Origin: Aldehydirespirator sp965200005
GTDB taxonomy: Bacteria > Actinomycetota > Acidimicrobiia > Acidimicrobiales > Aldehydirespiratoraceae
DNA length: 64,000 nt
Direction: 5' to 3'
Assembly (NCBI GenBank): GCA_965200005.1
Contig: OZ241331.1
Location: 1,116,001-1,180,000 of the forward strand
Shown in pieces: positions 1-9,157 of this stretch (positions are counted from its first letter, which is position 1; each line of letters opens with the position of its first letter). The position numbers were made by a program, and so were the translations under genes. Under the pieces are notes generated by a model. The model was not told the origin of the DNA. It was given only the letters and a program-made list of their open reading frames with translations, and did no database searches.

Positions 1-35
1 CCCTATAGGAATCATCTGAGACGAGGAGCAGACAC

Positions 36-1673
36 ATGAAGTTGTCAGTTGACTGCGGGCCGACCACACCTGCGCTGCTGGAGGAAACGATCCCGCAGAA
101 CCTGGCTCGCACGGTGGCGAAATACGCAGATCGCGACGCCCTGGTTTCTGTGGAACAAGGGCTTCGGTATAGCTACGCAGAGTTTGCTGTGATGGTCGAC
201 CGTGTCGCTCGAGGGCTGATGGCTATCGGCCTACAGCGCGGCGATCGGGTTGGTATCTGGAGCCCGAACTTTGCGGAGTGGGTATTGATTCAATACGCCA
301 CTGCACGTATCGGTGCGATCCTTGTCACGATTAATCCGGCGTACCGGTCTTCAGAACTTGAGTATGTGTTGAAGCAGTCTGGAGTCTCAGTATTGGTAGC
401 GGTCGAGTCATTCATGACAGGTGACTATCGAGCCATGATCTCAGATGTGTGGGATCGTGTACCTGCTGATCAGATCATCTATCTCCACACGAACGACTGG
501 GATGGTTTGCTTGACACCGCCGAGGCTGTTTCACCTGATGAACTTGAGCAACGCTGTTCACAACTAGAGCCAACAGATGCGATCAACATTCAATACACGA
601 GCGGTACAACTGGGTTCCCTAAGGGCGCGACACTTAGTCACCGCAACATCTTGAACAACGGTTTCTTTATCGGTGAGGCTTGCCAGTACGACGAGTTTGA
701 CCGAGTCTGTATCCCCGTGCCGTTCTATCACTGTTTTGGCATGGTGCTCGGCAATCTGGCTTGTACAACACATGGATCAGCCATGGTCATTCCGGCAGCA
801 GGATTTGATGCGGCTGCGACTTTGCGAGCATGCGCGCTTGAGCTTTGTACGAGCCTGTATGGAGTGCCGACGATGTTCATCGCCGAACTCGGTGAACCAG
901 ATCTGCGAGACTATGACTTGTCGTCGCTTCGCACCGGGATAATGGCAGGCTCTCCATGCCCAATAGAGGTGATGCGACAGGTTGTTGACAAGATGAACAT
1001 GCAACAGGTGACCATCGCTTATGGCATGACTGAGACCTCGCCTGTTTCGACTCAAACCTCAGCAGATGATCCTCTTGAGAAGCGTGTTTCAACGGTAGGG
1101 CGAGTGCATCCCCATGTTGAGATCCGTATCGCAGACCCCGACACTGGTGAGACAGTGCCACGAGGTGTTGGTGGCGAGTTCTTGGCTCGTGGCTATTCGG
1201 TGATGCTTGGCTACTGGCAGGATGAGCAGCGTACCGCTGAGGCGATCGATGAAGATGGCTGGATGCACACTGGCGATCTTGCAGTGATGGACTCAGAAGG
1301 CTATGTGAATATAGTAGGACGTATCAAAGATATGATTATCCGTGGCGGCGAGAACATCTATCCTCGTGAGATTGAGGAGTTCCTCTACACGCATCCCGAT
1401 GTGATTGAAGTCCAAGTGATCGGTGTTCCAGACATCAAATATGGCGAAGAAGTGATGGCGTGGGTGCAGCTAAGTGAGGGTTCTACTGTCGCGAGCGGTG
1501 ACATAAAGGACTACTGTCGGGGAGCTATCGCTCACTACAAGGTGCCTCGTTACATCAAGTTCACTGACTCGTTCCCGATGACGATCACCGGAAAGATCCA
1601 GAAGTTCAAGATGCGGGAGCAATCAATAGCCGAACTGGGACTCGATCATGCCGCGGCCGTCAGGAGCGCCTAG
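36..1673 (+). CDS. AMP-dependent acyl-CoA synthetase (fatty acid CoA ligase)
   Basis: Adenylate-forming ligase that would activate a carboxylic acid to its acyl-AMP and then to the CoA thioester in the cytoplasm. The phosphate-binding loop YTSGTTGFPKGA lies near residues 186-197, the YGMTETSP motif near 330, and the hinge region HTGDL...GRIKDMIIRGGENIYP near 410-440. The C-terminal catalytic lysine is in TITGKIQKF near 525. The length of 545 aa is normal for medium/long-chain ligases. A GAGGAG Shine-Dalgarno sits 7-8 bases before the ATG. The stop is two bases from the next gene, an acyl-CoA dehydrogenase, so the two probably form a beta-oxidation pair. Chain length or aryl preference cannot be read from the sequence. 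Confidence 0.93.
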   Translation: MKLSVDCGPTTPALLEETIPQNLARTVAKYADRDALVSVEQGLRYSYAEFAVMVDRVARGLMAIGLQRGDRVGIWSPNFAEWVLIQYATARIGAILVTINPAYRSSELEYVLKQSGVSVLVAVESFMTGDYRAMISDVWDRVPADQIIYLHTNDWDGLLDTAEAVSPDELEQRCSQLEPTDAINIQYTSGTTGFPKGATLSHRNILNNGFFIGEACQYDEFDRVCIPVPFYHCFGMVLGNLACTTHGSAMVIPAAGFDAAATLRACALELCTSLYGVPTMFIAELGEPDLRDYDLSSLRTGIMAGSPCPIEVMRQVVDKMNMQQVTIAYGMTETSPVSTQTSADDPLEKRVSTVGRVHPHVEIRIADPDTGETVPRGVGGEFLARGYSVMLGYWQDEQRTAEAIDEDGWMHTGDLAVMDSEGYVNIVGRIKDMIIRGGENIYPREIEEFLYTHPDVIEVQVIGVPDIKYGEEVMAWVQLSEGSTVASGDIKDYCRGAIAHYKVPRYIKFTDSFPMTITGKIQKFKMREQSIAELGLDHAAAVRSA

Positions 1674-1675
1674 TA

Positions 1676-2824
1676 ATGGATTTCAGCGAGGAACAGGTCG
1701 CCTTCCGGTCGGTAGTGCGTGAATTTGCATCTGCGGAAATAGCTCCTCACGCCGAGGCCTGGGATCGAGATCACACTTTCCCCACGAACACTGTCATCGC
1801 AATGGGTGACTTGGGCTTGTTCGGCCTGATGTTTGAAGAAGAATACGGAGGCGCCGGAGCTGATCTGACGACACTGTGCATTGCCATCGAAGAGATCGGT
1901 CGTGCTGATCAATCGATGGGAATAACGCTTGAAGCTGGTGTCTGCCTAGGCGCCAAACCGATTGCTGAGTTTGGTACGGATGAACAGAAGGCTGAGTACC
2001 TGCCCGATCTGGTGGCCGGCCGTGCGCTTGCAGGTTTCGGGCTGACAGAGCCCGATGGCGGCTCTGATTCAGCAGCTACCAAGACACGTGCTGTGCTCGA
2101 TATCAATGGCAACGGCCACGAATGGGTGATTGATGGAGCGAAGACGTTCATCACCAACTCCGGCACTGATATCACCAGCCTGGTTACGGTCACGGCTCGC
2201 ACCGACCGGGGTGTCTCAACCTTTATTGTCCCAGCCGGTACGCCTGGATTGGTCGTGGAGCCTCCTTATCGCAAGATGGGATGGCACGCTTCGGACACTC
2301 ATGGGCTGGTATTTGATGACTGCCGGGTGCCCGAAGCCAACCTTTTGGGACAACCAGGGCAGGGCACGCAGCAGTTCTTGTCGACTCTTGACGATGGCCG
2401 TGTGGCGATTGCTGCGCTCGCCGTGGGTTTGATCCAGGCGTGCCTAGATGAATGCACCGCTTATGCCAAACAACGCAGAGCTTTCGGCAAGAGAATCGGT
2501 AACTATCAGGCTGTTGCGTTCAAGTGTGCCGACATGGCTGTTGCCGCGGACACAGCGCGGCAGGTGACCTACGCGGCTGCGGGTCGCCGTGACGCAGGGC
2601 TGCCCTTCCGCAAACAAGCTGCAATAGCCAAGCTGTATGCAACCGAAGCGGCGGTTGCTGCCACCAGGGAGGCAACTCAGATCTTCGGAGGTTACGGCTT
2701 CATTGATGAGACGCCGGTAGCTCGCTTCTACCGGGACGCCAAGATTCTCGAGATCGGCGAGGGCACGAGCGAGATCCAGCGGCTAGTGATCTCCCGAGAG
2801 CTAGGCCTCGCCGCCAACACCTAG
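1676..2824 (+). CDS. acyl-CoA dehydrogenase
   Basis: FAD-dependent acyl-CoA dehydrogenase of 382 aa, introducing an alpha-beta double bond into an acyl-CoA and passing electrons to ETF. The usual three-domain layout is visible: helical N-terminus (LGLFGLMFEEEYGGAG), middle beta domain (GLTEPDGGSDSAATKT, then WVIDGAKTFITN) and C-terminal helical domain (QRRAFGKRIGNYQAV; QIFGGYGF; EIGEGTSEIQRLVISREL). It starts directly after the stop of the CoA ligase, implying co-transcription and a shared pathway that first activates and then oxidises an acid. Substrate range is unknown. Confidence 0.93.
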   Translation: MDFSEEQVAFRSVVREFASAEIAPHAEAWDRDHTFPTNTVIAMGDLGLFGLMFEEEYGGAGADLTTLCIAIEEIGRADQSMGITLEAGVCLGAKPIAEFGTDEQKAEYLPDLVAGRALAGFGLTEPDGGSDSAATKTRAVLDINGNGHEWVIDGAKTFITNSGTDITSLVTVTARTDRGVSTFIVPAGTPGLVVEPPYRKMGWHASDTHGLVFDDCRVPEANLLGQPGQGTQQFLSTLDDGRVAIAALAVGLIQACLDECTAYAKQRRAFGKRIGNYQAVAFKCADMAVAADTARQVTYAAAGRRDAGLPFRKQAAIAKLYATEAAVAATREATQIFGGYGFIDETPVARFYRDAKILEIGEGTSEIQRLVISRELGLAANT

Positions 2825-2944
2825 AAGCGCAACCCGTACGGGTTTCCCCGGTCGCCCACCTCGCCAGGGTGAGCGTTAGCTAGCTGTCGGCTCACCCGAA
2901 GTTTCTCGGGCGATAATCTAAGCGAATGCGACGCTCGCACCCAA

Positions 2945-3180
2945 ACTTGGATTAACTGCGTCAGAAAACCCAAATTGGCAGCTAGTTCGGCACTTCGCTT
3001 GGATTAATCGATTCGAAAAAAGCAAAGCAAGAGTCTGCTTTGGCCCTTTGCTTATATTAATGTCATCAGAAAATGCAAGCGAACGCATCTACTTGGCTCC
3101 GATTAGGATTATTAGCACCAGAAAATCCAAATCCCGTGCCTTCGAGCCGCAACGCTTGGATTAACCGCATCCAACACCAC
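2945..3180 (+). repeat. five direct repeats on a 52-53 bp pitch (iteron-like array)
   Basis: The 367-base gap before the next gene holds five copies of a degenerate unit whose core reads TTGGATTAA, about five bases, then TCAGAAAA. Cores begin at 2947, 2999, 3052, 3104 and 3156 (steps 52, 53, 52, 52). In four units the second half-site is followed by a C/A-rich tract such as CCCAAAT or TCCAAAT, giving an imperfect TTGG...CCAA dyad; the fifth unit keeps only the left half and ends about 20 bases before the GTG start at 3192. Fifty-two bases is close to five helical turns, so proteins bound to the copies would lie on one face of the DNA. This looks like a multi-site operator for the gene downstream; that role is inference. 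Confidence 0.7.
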
Positions 3181-3191
3181 CCGAGGTAGCC

Positions 3192-4946
3192 GTGGCTGAA
3201 TCCTTCGGATACGTCGCACCCGCACAACGCCAGCGCGAAGCCCAACGCGTCCTGCAATTGCTCAGCAAAGGGATCCAGGAGTCTGCCAGCGACCTTGAAT
3301 CAGCCATCGTGGACATCAAAGAAGAGGCAGGCCGCCGAGCATCCGACGGTAGCGTGCGTGCAGGGCAAGGGCACAACGAGGCGGCAGCGAAGCAGTTGGC
3401 CAAGGCAGCTGCATGCATGGCCAACTCTCCTGGTGGTGGGGTACTGATCGTAGGTGTTGACGATAAGTCCGGACGGATCATCGGAGCTGAGACGGATCCT
3501 CAATGGCTTCGAAGTCGCGTCTACGACCTGACCGAGCGAAAGCTCACCGTGGACATCCGTCAAGCCGAGATCAACAAGCGGGTTGTGCTCGTCATTGACG
3601 TGCCTCAAGCTATCGAACCGGTGCCTTACGGGGGCCAGTACCAGCACCGAGTCGACTCGAGATGTGTGCCTGCAACGCAGACGGAACTGCTCGGGGGATT
3701 GTTTTCGAGACTCGCTGCGGACGTCTCGTATCAACCTTCAGCGACGCTGATTGAACAGGTGAGCCCGTCTGCGGAAGTAGCTCTCAGGCGTCAGATAGCC
3801 AGACACGACAAAGCCAAGTCAAGACTCACCCTCCGGGATCTGCTTGGACGGTTGGGATTGATCGCAGGCGATGGCAAGAACCTCAATATCGCTGGCGAGA
3901 TCCTGTTGTCTGACCGTGATCGTCCAGCAATCGAGTACACGTTCCGGCACGTTCCAGGAGGGCCATCTGTAGTGCGAATTGCCGAAGGTGGACGTTCGTT
4001 GATCGAAGAGATTACAGATGTTGTCGCAGAAGCCAATCGCCACAATCAACTTCGTGACGTTCCCGTTGGCTTACAGGTTCACAGCGTGCGAGCTATACCG
4101 GAACGTTCGACTCGCGAGGCAATCTTGAATGCTTGCTGTCACCGTGATTGGAGTCGTGAAGGTCCCACGATTGTTAAGCACGTGGGGAGTCATCTGTATG
4201 TGACCTCCCCCGGTGGGCTTATTGGTGGAGTACGTGAGGACAACATCATCAGACATCCCGCGGTGCCGCGATACCGAACACTGATGGATGCCGTCCGTCA
4301 GACCGGTCTTGTAGAGCGAGAAGGTGTCGGAGTTGATCGCTTGTTCGCTGACATGATCAGCATCGGTAGCCCGCTCCCGATCATTGAAGAATTACCAGAC
4401 CCTGCGGTTCGTGTGACCCTCCTTGGTGGTCCCGTCAACGAACGCTGTTTCAGACTCTTCGCAACATTGTCGCCAACTGGTGCAGGTGACGATGTAGATG
4501 CAGCCTTAGTTGTGTGGCGAGGATCGCGACCTAAATCACTGTTCTTGACAGGCAAGTCCTGTGCGCCACTAATGCAGCGCAGCGTTGATGATGCCGAAGC
4601 TTCGCTACAACGGGTCGCTGCCTACACATTTGGATCGCAGGGAGAGCACCAACTCATTGAGCCGATGCGTTCCATACCGAAATTCACTCCACCCGCTTGG
4701 ATCCTTAGTAAGGCTGCTAGGGCTGCACTGGGTCTGCCATTGAAGATGGCGTCACCGGAGTGTGCTCTTAAGTGGGCAGCCGATCGCGGTCGCATCTCCT
4801 CAACTGAGTTCAGCGAGATTACCGGAGTGTCGACACCTACTGCCGGCACACATCTCAAGGCACTAGCAGAAGACGGTCACTTGGAACCTAGTTCCAAGAC
4901 AGGCCGAGGCCGAGGTTTCCATTACCGTCCGATCTCCATGAATTGA
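3192..4946 (+). CDS. AlbA_2 / HATPase_c_4 / winged-helix regulator-like protein
   Basis: 584-aa protein of the RecG-like putative transcriptional regulator group. Residues about 60-150 form a Schlafen-type AlbA_2 domain (ANSPGGGVLIVGVDD; later RVDSRCVPA). Residues about 290-400 resemble the HATPase_c_4 module (STREAILNACCHRDW, SPGGLIGGV, ...EREGVGVDRLF). The last 70 residues form a helix-turn-helix (ISSTEFSEITGVSTPTAGTH). In this family AlbA_2 proteins bind nucleic acid and some act in defence or transcription control. It begins with GTG immediately downstream of the 52-bp repeat array, which suggests autoregulation. Reading GTG at 3192 keeps the gene clear of the repeats. The exact function is unknown. 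Confidence 0.75.
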   Translation: MAESFGYVAPAQRQREAQRVLQLLSKGIQESASDLESAIVDIKEEAGRRASDGSVRAGQGHNEAAAKQLAKAAACMANSPGGGVLIVGVDDKSGRIIGAETDPQWLRSRVYDLTERKLTVDIRQAEINKRVVLVIDVPQAIEPVPYGGQYQHRVDSRCVPATQTELLGGLFSRLAADVSYQPSATLIEQVSPSAEVALRRQIARHDKAKSRLTLRDLLGRLGLIAGDGKNLNIAGEILLSDRDRPAIEYTFRHVPGGPSVVRIAEGGRSLIEEITDVVAEANRHNQLRDVPVGLQVHSVRAIPERSTREAILNACCHRDWSREGPTIVKHVGSHLYVTSPGGLIGGVREDNIIRHPAVPRYRTLMDAVRQTGLVEREGVGVDRLFADMISIGSPLPIIEELPDPAVRVTLLGGPVNERCFRLFATLSPTGAGDDVDAALVVWRGSRPKSLFLTGKSCAPLMQRSVDDAEASLQRVAAYTFGSQGEHQLIEPMRSIPKFTPPAWILSKAARAALGLPLKMASPECALKWAADRGRISSTEFSEITGVSTPTAGTHLKALAEDGHLEPSSKTGRGRGFHYRPISMN

Positions 4947-5051
4947 CCGCAAGTCCCGGCCTGTGTCCGCTTGGAGTTCACTTCCTTCTCGCAGTCTTCG
5001 TCCGGGAATGGCGGACGGCGATTGAAACGGGTGTCGTTGGGTGTGTTTGGG

Positions 5052-5339
5052 TCAGGTGATTAGTGGGAGGAGTTCTGATGCTGTTCGCTCAAGTTGATTG
5101 TGCTGGTCGATTGACGCGAGGACGAACTGAAACGATGTAACTCCGGCGTCGCGATACTCGCGAAGGCGTTGCGCGCAGACGTTGGCGGGACCGCACACTA
5201 ACCAGCGGTCAAGGCTTGCTTCGTCCATCGGGCGGCGGTGATAGTCCTCCATGAACGCAGCACCCTCAGCACGCGCTTTCGACGCATCGTCGCCAAGCAA
5301 CAAGAAGAGATTGAGACGAACATCAAAGTCGTTCGCGAG
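5052..5339 (-). pseudogene. LLM-class oxidoreductase, C-terminal fragment (interrupted gene)
   Basis: Codes for the C-terminal end of a luciferase-like (LLM) flavin or F420-dependent oxidoreductase: it reads ALANDFDVRLNLFLLLGDD and later WLVCGPANVCAQRLREYRDAG, the usual cofactor/oligomer tail of the family. It has no start of its own. Its upstream edge is the 8-bp sequence TTCGCGAG (5332-5339), repeated at 9158-9165 beside the missing N-terminal part. Removing the element between the two copies joins the halves in frame as GRDLANDFDVRL and restores a 1011-nt, 336-aa gene, a normal size for the family. The gene was therefore broken by the insertion and is presumably non-functional. Confidence 0.85.
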
Positions 5340-5362
5340 GGCGACTACTTACGTGTGTAGCC
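5340..5362 (+). repeat. left terminal inverted repeat of the IS1595-type element
   Basis: Begins GGCGACTACTT and ends TGTGTAGCC. It pairs with the reverse complement of 9135-9157, with mismatches at positions 12-14 and 18. It directly adjoins the target duplication TTCGCGAG on its left. Confidence 0.88.
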
Positions 5363-5453
5363 GACCCGCGTAGACACCGTCTTTAGGTTACAGGTAGTTG
5401 TCTGGTGACGCCCTTTAGGGAGTCGTGTCACACCCCGATGGCATTATGGTCAC

Positions 5454-6401
5454 ATGGGCAGGGCTTGTGATCTAGTAGATGCTGGCACCCCGATCCGGGC
5501 GTTCTTGGTGCGGTTCCCGGATGATGCTTCGGCTGAGGCTTGGTTTGTGGTTCAGCGTTGGCCGAACGGGATCGAGTGCCCGCATTGTGAGGGTGGCAAT
5601 GTTGCTACTGTGAAGTCTCGGCGGCCGATGCCGTACCGGTGCCGCACTTGTCGTAAGCATTTTAGTGTCAAATCACAGACTGTTATGCATGACTCGAAGC
5701 TGGGTTTTCAGACTTGGCTGCTAGCGGTGTATCTGATCGTGTCCCGTCCGAAAGGGATCAGCTCGGTTCAGCTAGCGATTGACCTGGGGATTACTCAGAA
5801 GTCGGCTTGGCATCTAGGGCATCGGATCAGGGAAGCGATGGCCAGCGGTGAACTGGCATGGTTCGAGGGTCCTGTAGAGGCCGATGAGACCTACATCGGT
5901 GGCAAGGAAGCCAACAAGCACGCCTCTAAACGTCTCAGGCTTGGCCGTGGCACAGTAGGCAAAGCCCCCGTGATCGGAGTCAAAGACCGAGCCACAGGCG
6001 AAGTGATCGCGACCACATCACACGCAGTGACCTCCGCTACCGCCACAGAGATGGTCAAAGTAACCACCAAGCATGGGGCCAGTGTGTAAACCGACAGCAG
6101 CAGCGTTTATGACCCCTTGAGTGACATGGGCTTTAGGCATGAACGGGTCAAGCATTCACTAGGCGAGTATGTGCGCGGCAAAGTGTCCACGAACGGGATC
6201 GAGAACTTCTGGAGCCTCCTGAAGCGTGCCTACATCGGGACGCATCACTGCATGTCAATCCAGCATCTGCACCGATATGTGGAAGAACACACTTTCCGGT
6301 TCAACCGCAGACTCCGAAAACTCGGAACTAAACTCAGAGACGCCGCGCACGCGATGAGCGGAAGAAGGCTCTCCTGGGTGATGTTGACAGGCGCTTACTG
6401 A
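5454..6401 (+). pseudogene. IS1595-family (ISXO2-like) transposase with in-frame stop
   Basis: The reading frame would give about 315 aa. It has an N-terminal zinc ribbon (CPHCEGG ... CRTCRKHFS), then VEADETYIGGKEANKH with the first catalytic Asp, and a C-terminal NGIENFWSLLKRAYIGTHH block with the third catalytic Asn/Glu position. A TAA at 6087-6089 interrupts it where the family normally has a Tyr codon (GASV-stop-TDSSSVY), right before the second catalytic Asp. Coding continues in the same frame on both sides, so a single substitution explains it. If the stop is real the element cannot move by itself. Confidence 0.88.
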
Positions 6402-6419
6402 CACAAACTAGATTGTCCA

Positions 6420-6587
6420 ATGCACCCTCTCCCTCACAGGAAACCCGACTCTGACACGAACCTTCCGCGCAAACCCGACCCGGATGACGGTTTCGCGGTG
6501 GACTGGGAACTCTTCGAAGCAGCGACGCGTGCGCTAGTGGCACCAGTGCCAATCGAGAAGAGGAACTCAAGGCGGAGAGCCTGTTAG
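6420..6587 (+). CDS. small hypothetical ORF between transposase and methyltransferase
   Basis: A 55-codon ORF beginning ATG CAC CCT and ending TAG, filling most of the 218-base gap inside the mobile element. The product is charged and Pro-rich, with a central stretch FAVDWELFEAATRALVAP. It has no clear ribosome binding site. Its position just after a transposase resembles the small accessory ORFs found in some IS elements, but I recognise no domain. It may be non-coding. Confidence 0.3.
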   Translation: MHPLPHRKPDSDTNLPRKPDPDDGFAVDWELFEAATRALVAPVPIEKRNSRRRAC

Positions 6588-6619
6588 GCCACTCAGTCAC
6601 AGCGAGTCGAGGGAGAGAC

Positions 6620-7819
6620 ATGGCCAGCGAGAATCTCACCAGTGCGCGGTCCGCGAAGCGAGACGAGTTTTACACTCAATGGGTGGACATCGAGCGAGAG
6701 ATGAACGCCTATCTGGAGTTCGATCCTGACGTGTTCCGCAACAAGACGATCCTGTTGCCGTGCGATGATCCCGAGTGGAGCAACTTCACCAAGTACTTCG
6801 CGTTGCACTTCACTGATTTCGGTCTCAAGAAACTCATCTCCACTTCGTACGCACCTGCGAGCAACGCACAAGGCATGTTTTACGAGCCGACTCTTTTTGA
6901 GACGACAAACCCAGCATACGATAAGCAATTGTCGAGGGAAAACGGCAGACTCTTCACGCTAGAAGACAAAGATGTCGCTGGCGGTAAACCTGTGAATATC
7001 GACGCCCTATATTGGGAATACCTGGAGGGAGATGGCGACTTTCGCAGTGCCGAGGTCACGAAGCTCCGAGACGAAGCCGACATGGTAATCACCAACCCTC
7101 CGTTTTCCTTGTTTCGAGACTTCGTGGAGTGGCTCATCGCCGGGGGAGTGGCATTTTCGATCATCGGGAACGAGAACGTCATCACTTACAAAGATGTGTT
7201 TCCCTCAATCAAAGACAACCGGCTATGGAAGGGCGCTACTGCTAACACTACCGACATGGTTTTCGGTGTTCCCAAGAGCGTCAGCGTAAGAGAATCGGAC
7301 AGCACGAAGGCGGAGAAGCTCGGGTACCCCTCTGACGAAAACTACAATTACACGAGGCTGGGTAACGCCTGTTGGTTTACCAACATTGATCACGGTCGCC
7401 GCCAATGAACCGCTCCAGCTTATGACAATGGCAGAGAACATCAAGTACAGTCGTCTAAGAAGGTTAGGCGTTCTGGGTATCGACAGTACGACAACTATGA
7501 CGCCATCGAGGTTCCATTCACCGATGCGATTCCGTCTGATCACGACGGAACTATGGGGGTTCCAGTCTCCTTCCTCGCAAAGCACAACCCGGATCAGTTC
7601 GAGATCGTCGGCATTACCAGAGACTGGTCCGGCCAAGCCACCAAGTCATACCCACCACAGACTCAGATCAGCGCAAACGGTGATGCAAAGACCGTCTCGT
7701 CACTGCACAGCAGCGCGGCGATTCTTGTCGAATCACCGCCTCCAGGTAAGACCTACTACGAGGTCAACGGCCAGTTGTACGTGAAGACCTACGCCCGGAT
7801 ACTTATTCGCCGAAGGTAG
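6620..7819 (+). pseudogene. EcoRI-family adenine-specific DNA methyltransferase, two frameshifts
   Basis: N-terminal 262 codons (to 7408) resemble EcoRI-type N6-adenine methyltransferases: RDEFYTQWVDIEREM, LLPCDDPEWSNF, the catalytic NPPF in MVITNPPFSLFRDF, and ARLGNACWFTNIDHGRR-like ending. Coding then slips to another frame after an apparent extra C near 7401-7404 (HGRR followed by NEPLQLMTMAENIKYS). It slips back near 7460, giving YDNYDAIEVPFTDAIP and MGVPVSFLAKHNPDQFEI through to 7819. The two shifts compensate. Either the gene is newly inactivated or the indels are sequencing errors. It would protect DNA from the nuclease encoded ten bases downstream. Confidence 0.85.
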
Positions 7820-7828
7820 ATCTGACCG

Positions 7829-8995
7829 ATGGAAACACAACTCCGCACATACACGGTCGCACAGATCATCGAAGGCTTCGTATACAACAAATACGAAGGC
7901 CGGGGCCTTTATGGACTCAGCGGCAAGTTGGTGATCCAACCCGAATACCAACGCAATTACATCTACAACGACGGCAAGAGAGACGTTGCGGTCATCGACT
8001 CACTGCTCAAGGGGTATCCGCTAGGGCTGATCTACTTCAACGACACGGGTAATCACTTCGAGGTGCTCGACGGTCAGCAAAGAGTCACGAGCATCGGACG
8101 GTTCGTGACGGGAAAGTTCGCCATCAAGCAACATGGAAACGAACAGACCTTCTCGTCTCTGCCAACAGACCAGCAGCAGAAAATCACCGAGAGCGAACTG
8201 CTCGTGTACATTTGCGACGGAACCGAGACGGAGACCAAGGACTGGTTCCAGACCATCAACATCGCCGGCGTGCCGCTCAATGACCAAGAGATGCGCAACG
8301 CGATCTACTCCGGGCCATTTGTGACAGCAGCAAAGAGAGAGTTCTCTAATTCCAGAAACGCGCTACAACAGAAATGGTCTGCCTTCGCCAAGGGGAATCC
8401 AAAACGCCAAGCCACATTACATGTAACATTGAAATGGGTCGCAGCATCACAAGATCAAACCATCGACGGCTACATGGCAACACACCGGCAAAACGATGAC
8501 ATCACAGAACTGACTACCTATTTCAGTAAGGTGATCGACTGGATTGATCTTGTCTTTATAGCTAGTCCGAGCACGTATATGCGCGGCTTGGATTGGGGCA
8601 GATTGTATGAAACATACCACAGCACGCGGTATGACCCCGCAAACGTTGACAAGAATGTTCAAGCTCTACTGATCGACGACGCCGTGACCAGCAGGAGAGG
8701 AATTTATGAATACGTGCTCGGCGGCATGAAGGACACCAAACTACTCAACGTCCGCCTCTTCGACCCCCGAACCAAACGAACATCGCACTCTCGTCAGACA
8801 AAGACAGCCCGAATTAAGGGCGTATCCAACTGCCCCCTGTGCGCGGTCGGGACGAATCGCAACCGATCCAAGATATACAAGCTCAAAGAGATGGAAGCTG
8901 ACCACGTGACTGCGTGGTCGAAAGGCGGAGAGTCTACGCTCGACAACTGCCAGATGCTGTGTGTCACGCACAACCGCTCCAAAGGCAACCGCTGA
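7829..8995 (+). CDS. DUF262 / HNH nuclease (restriction partner of the methyltransferase)
   Basis: 388-aa protein with an N-terminal DUF262 (GmrS/ParB-like) domain, seen in IQPEYQRNYIYNDGKR and the DGQQRVTS motif near residue 80. A C-terminal HNH nuclease at about residues 335-388 has CPLC, then EADHVTAWSKGGES and NCQMLCVTHNRSKGN. DUF262 proteins couple nucleotide hydrolysis to DNA recognition or cleavage, and GmrSD-type members attack modified DNA. Here it follows an EcoRI-family methyltransferase at 10 bp inside an IS1595-type element, so it most likely forms a restriction-modification pair. The ORF is intact although the methyltransferase appears frameshifted, an odd and possibly harmful combination for the host if both are real. 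Confidence 0.8.
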   Translation: METQLRTYTVAQIIEGFVYNKYEGRGLYGLSGKLVIQPEYQRNYIYNDGKRDVAVIDSLLKGYPLGLIYFNDTGNHFEVLDGQQRVTSIGRFVTGKFAIKQHGNEQTFSSLPTDQQQKITESELLVYICDGTETETKDWFQTINIAGVPLNDQEMRNAIYSGPFVTAAKREFSNSRNALQQKWSAFAKGNPKRQATLHVTLKWVAASQDQTIDGYMATHRQNDDITELTTYFSKVIDWIDLVFIASPSTYMRGLDWGRLYETYHSTRYDPANVDKNVQALLIDDAVTSRRGIYEYVLGGMKDTKLLNVRLFDPRTKRTSHSRQTKTARIKGVSNCPLCAVGTNRNRSKIYKLKEMEADHVTAWSKGGESTLDNCQMLCVTHNRSKGNR

Positions 8996-9134
8996 GCGAC
9001 ATTCGCACCGCATCAAGGACGCTCTTAGCATCACATCGTAGTCTCACAGCGGCAAGACAGAGCTTGTGAACTGTCAGATGCTTTACAAAGAGTGCATCCG
9101 CAGGAAATCAGACAATCACACGTGAGAGTATGGT

Positions 9135-9157
9135 GGCTAAACAGACAAGTAGTCGCC
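9135..9157 (-). repeat. right terminal inverted repeat of the IS1595-type element
   Basis: Reads outward as GGCGACTACTT...TGTTTAGCC on the minus strand, matching the left end at 19 of 23 positions. The second copy of the target duplication TTCGCGAG follows at 9158-9165. Confidence 0.88.

Larger units (their letters stand above)
5340..9157 (+). mobile_element. IS1595-type element with restriction-modification cargo (3818 bp)
   Basis: Ends are 23-bp imperfect inverted repeats matching at 19 positions; both outer ends read GGCGACTACTT and the inner parts share TGT-TAGCC. The element is flanked by direct copies of TTCGCGAG (5332-5339 and 9158-9165), an 8-bp target duplication as is typical of the IS1595 family. 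Inside are an ISXO2-like transposase (5454-6401, with an internal stop), a small ORF, an EcoRI-family adenine methyltransferase and a DUF262-HNH nuclease, all on the plus strand. IS1595-family elements with passenger genes are known; this one carries a methylase-nuclease pair. It sits inside an LLM oxidoreductase gene, which is intact when the element is removed. Confidence 0.9.

Noticed and set aside
2945..3180. CRISPR array from the regularly spaced repeats
   Set aside because: Units are degenerate half-sites with only 9-16 conserved bases and a fixed 52-53 bp pitch; there are no identical repeats with unique equal spacers and no cas genes.
6062..6110. Stop-codon readthrough or recoding in the transposase
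   Set aside because: IS1595 transposases are normally a single ORF and no recoding signal was seen; a simple nonsense change is the better explanation.
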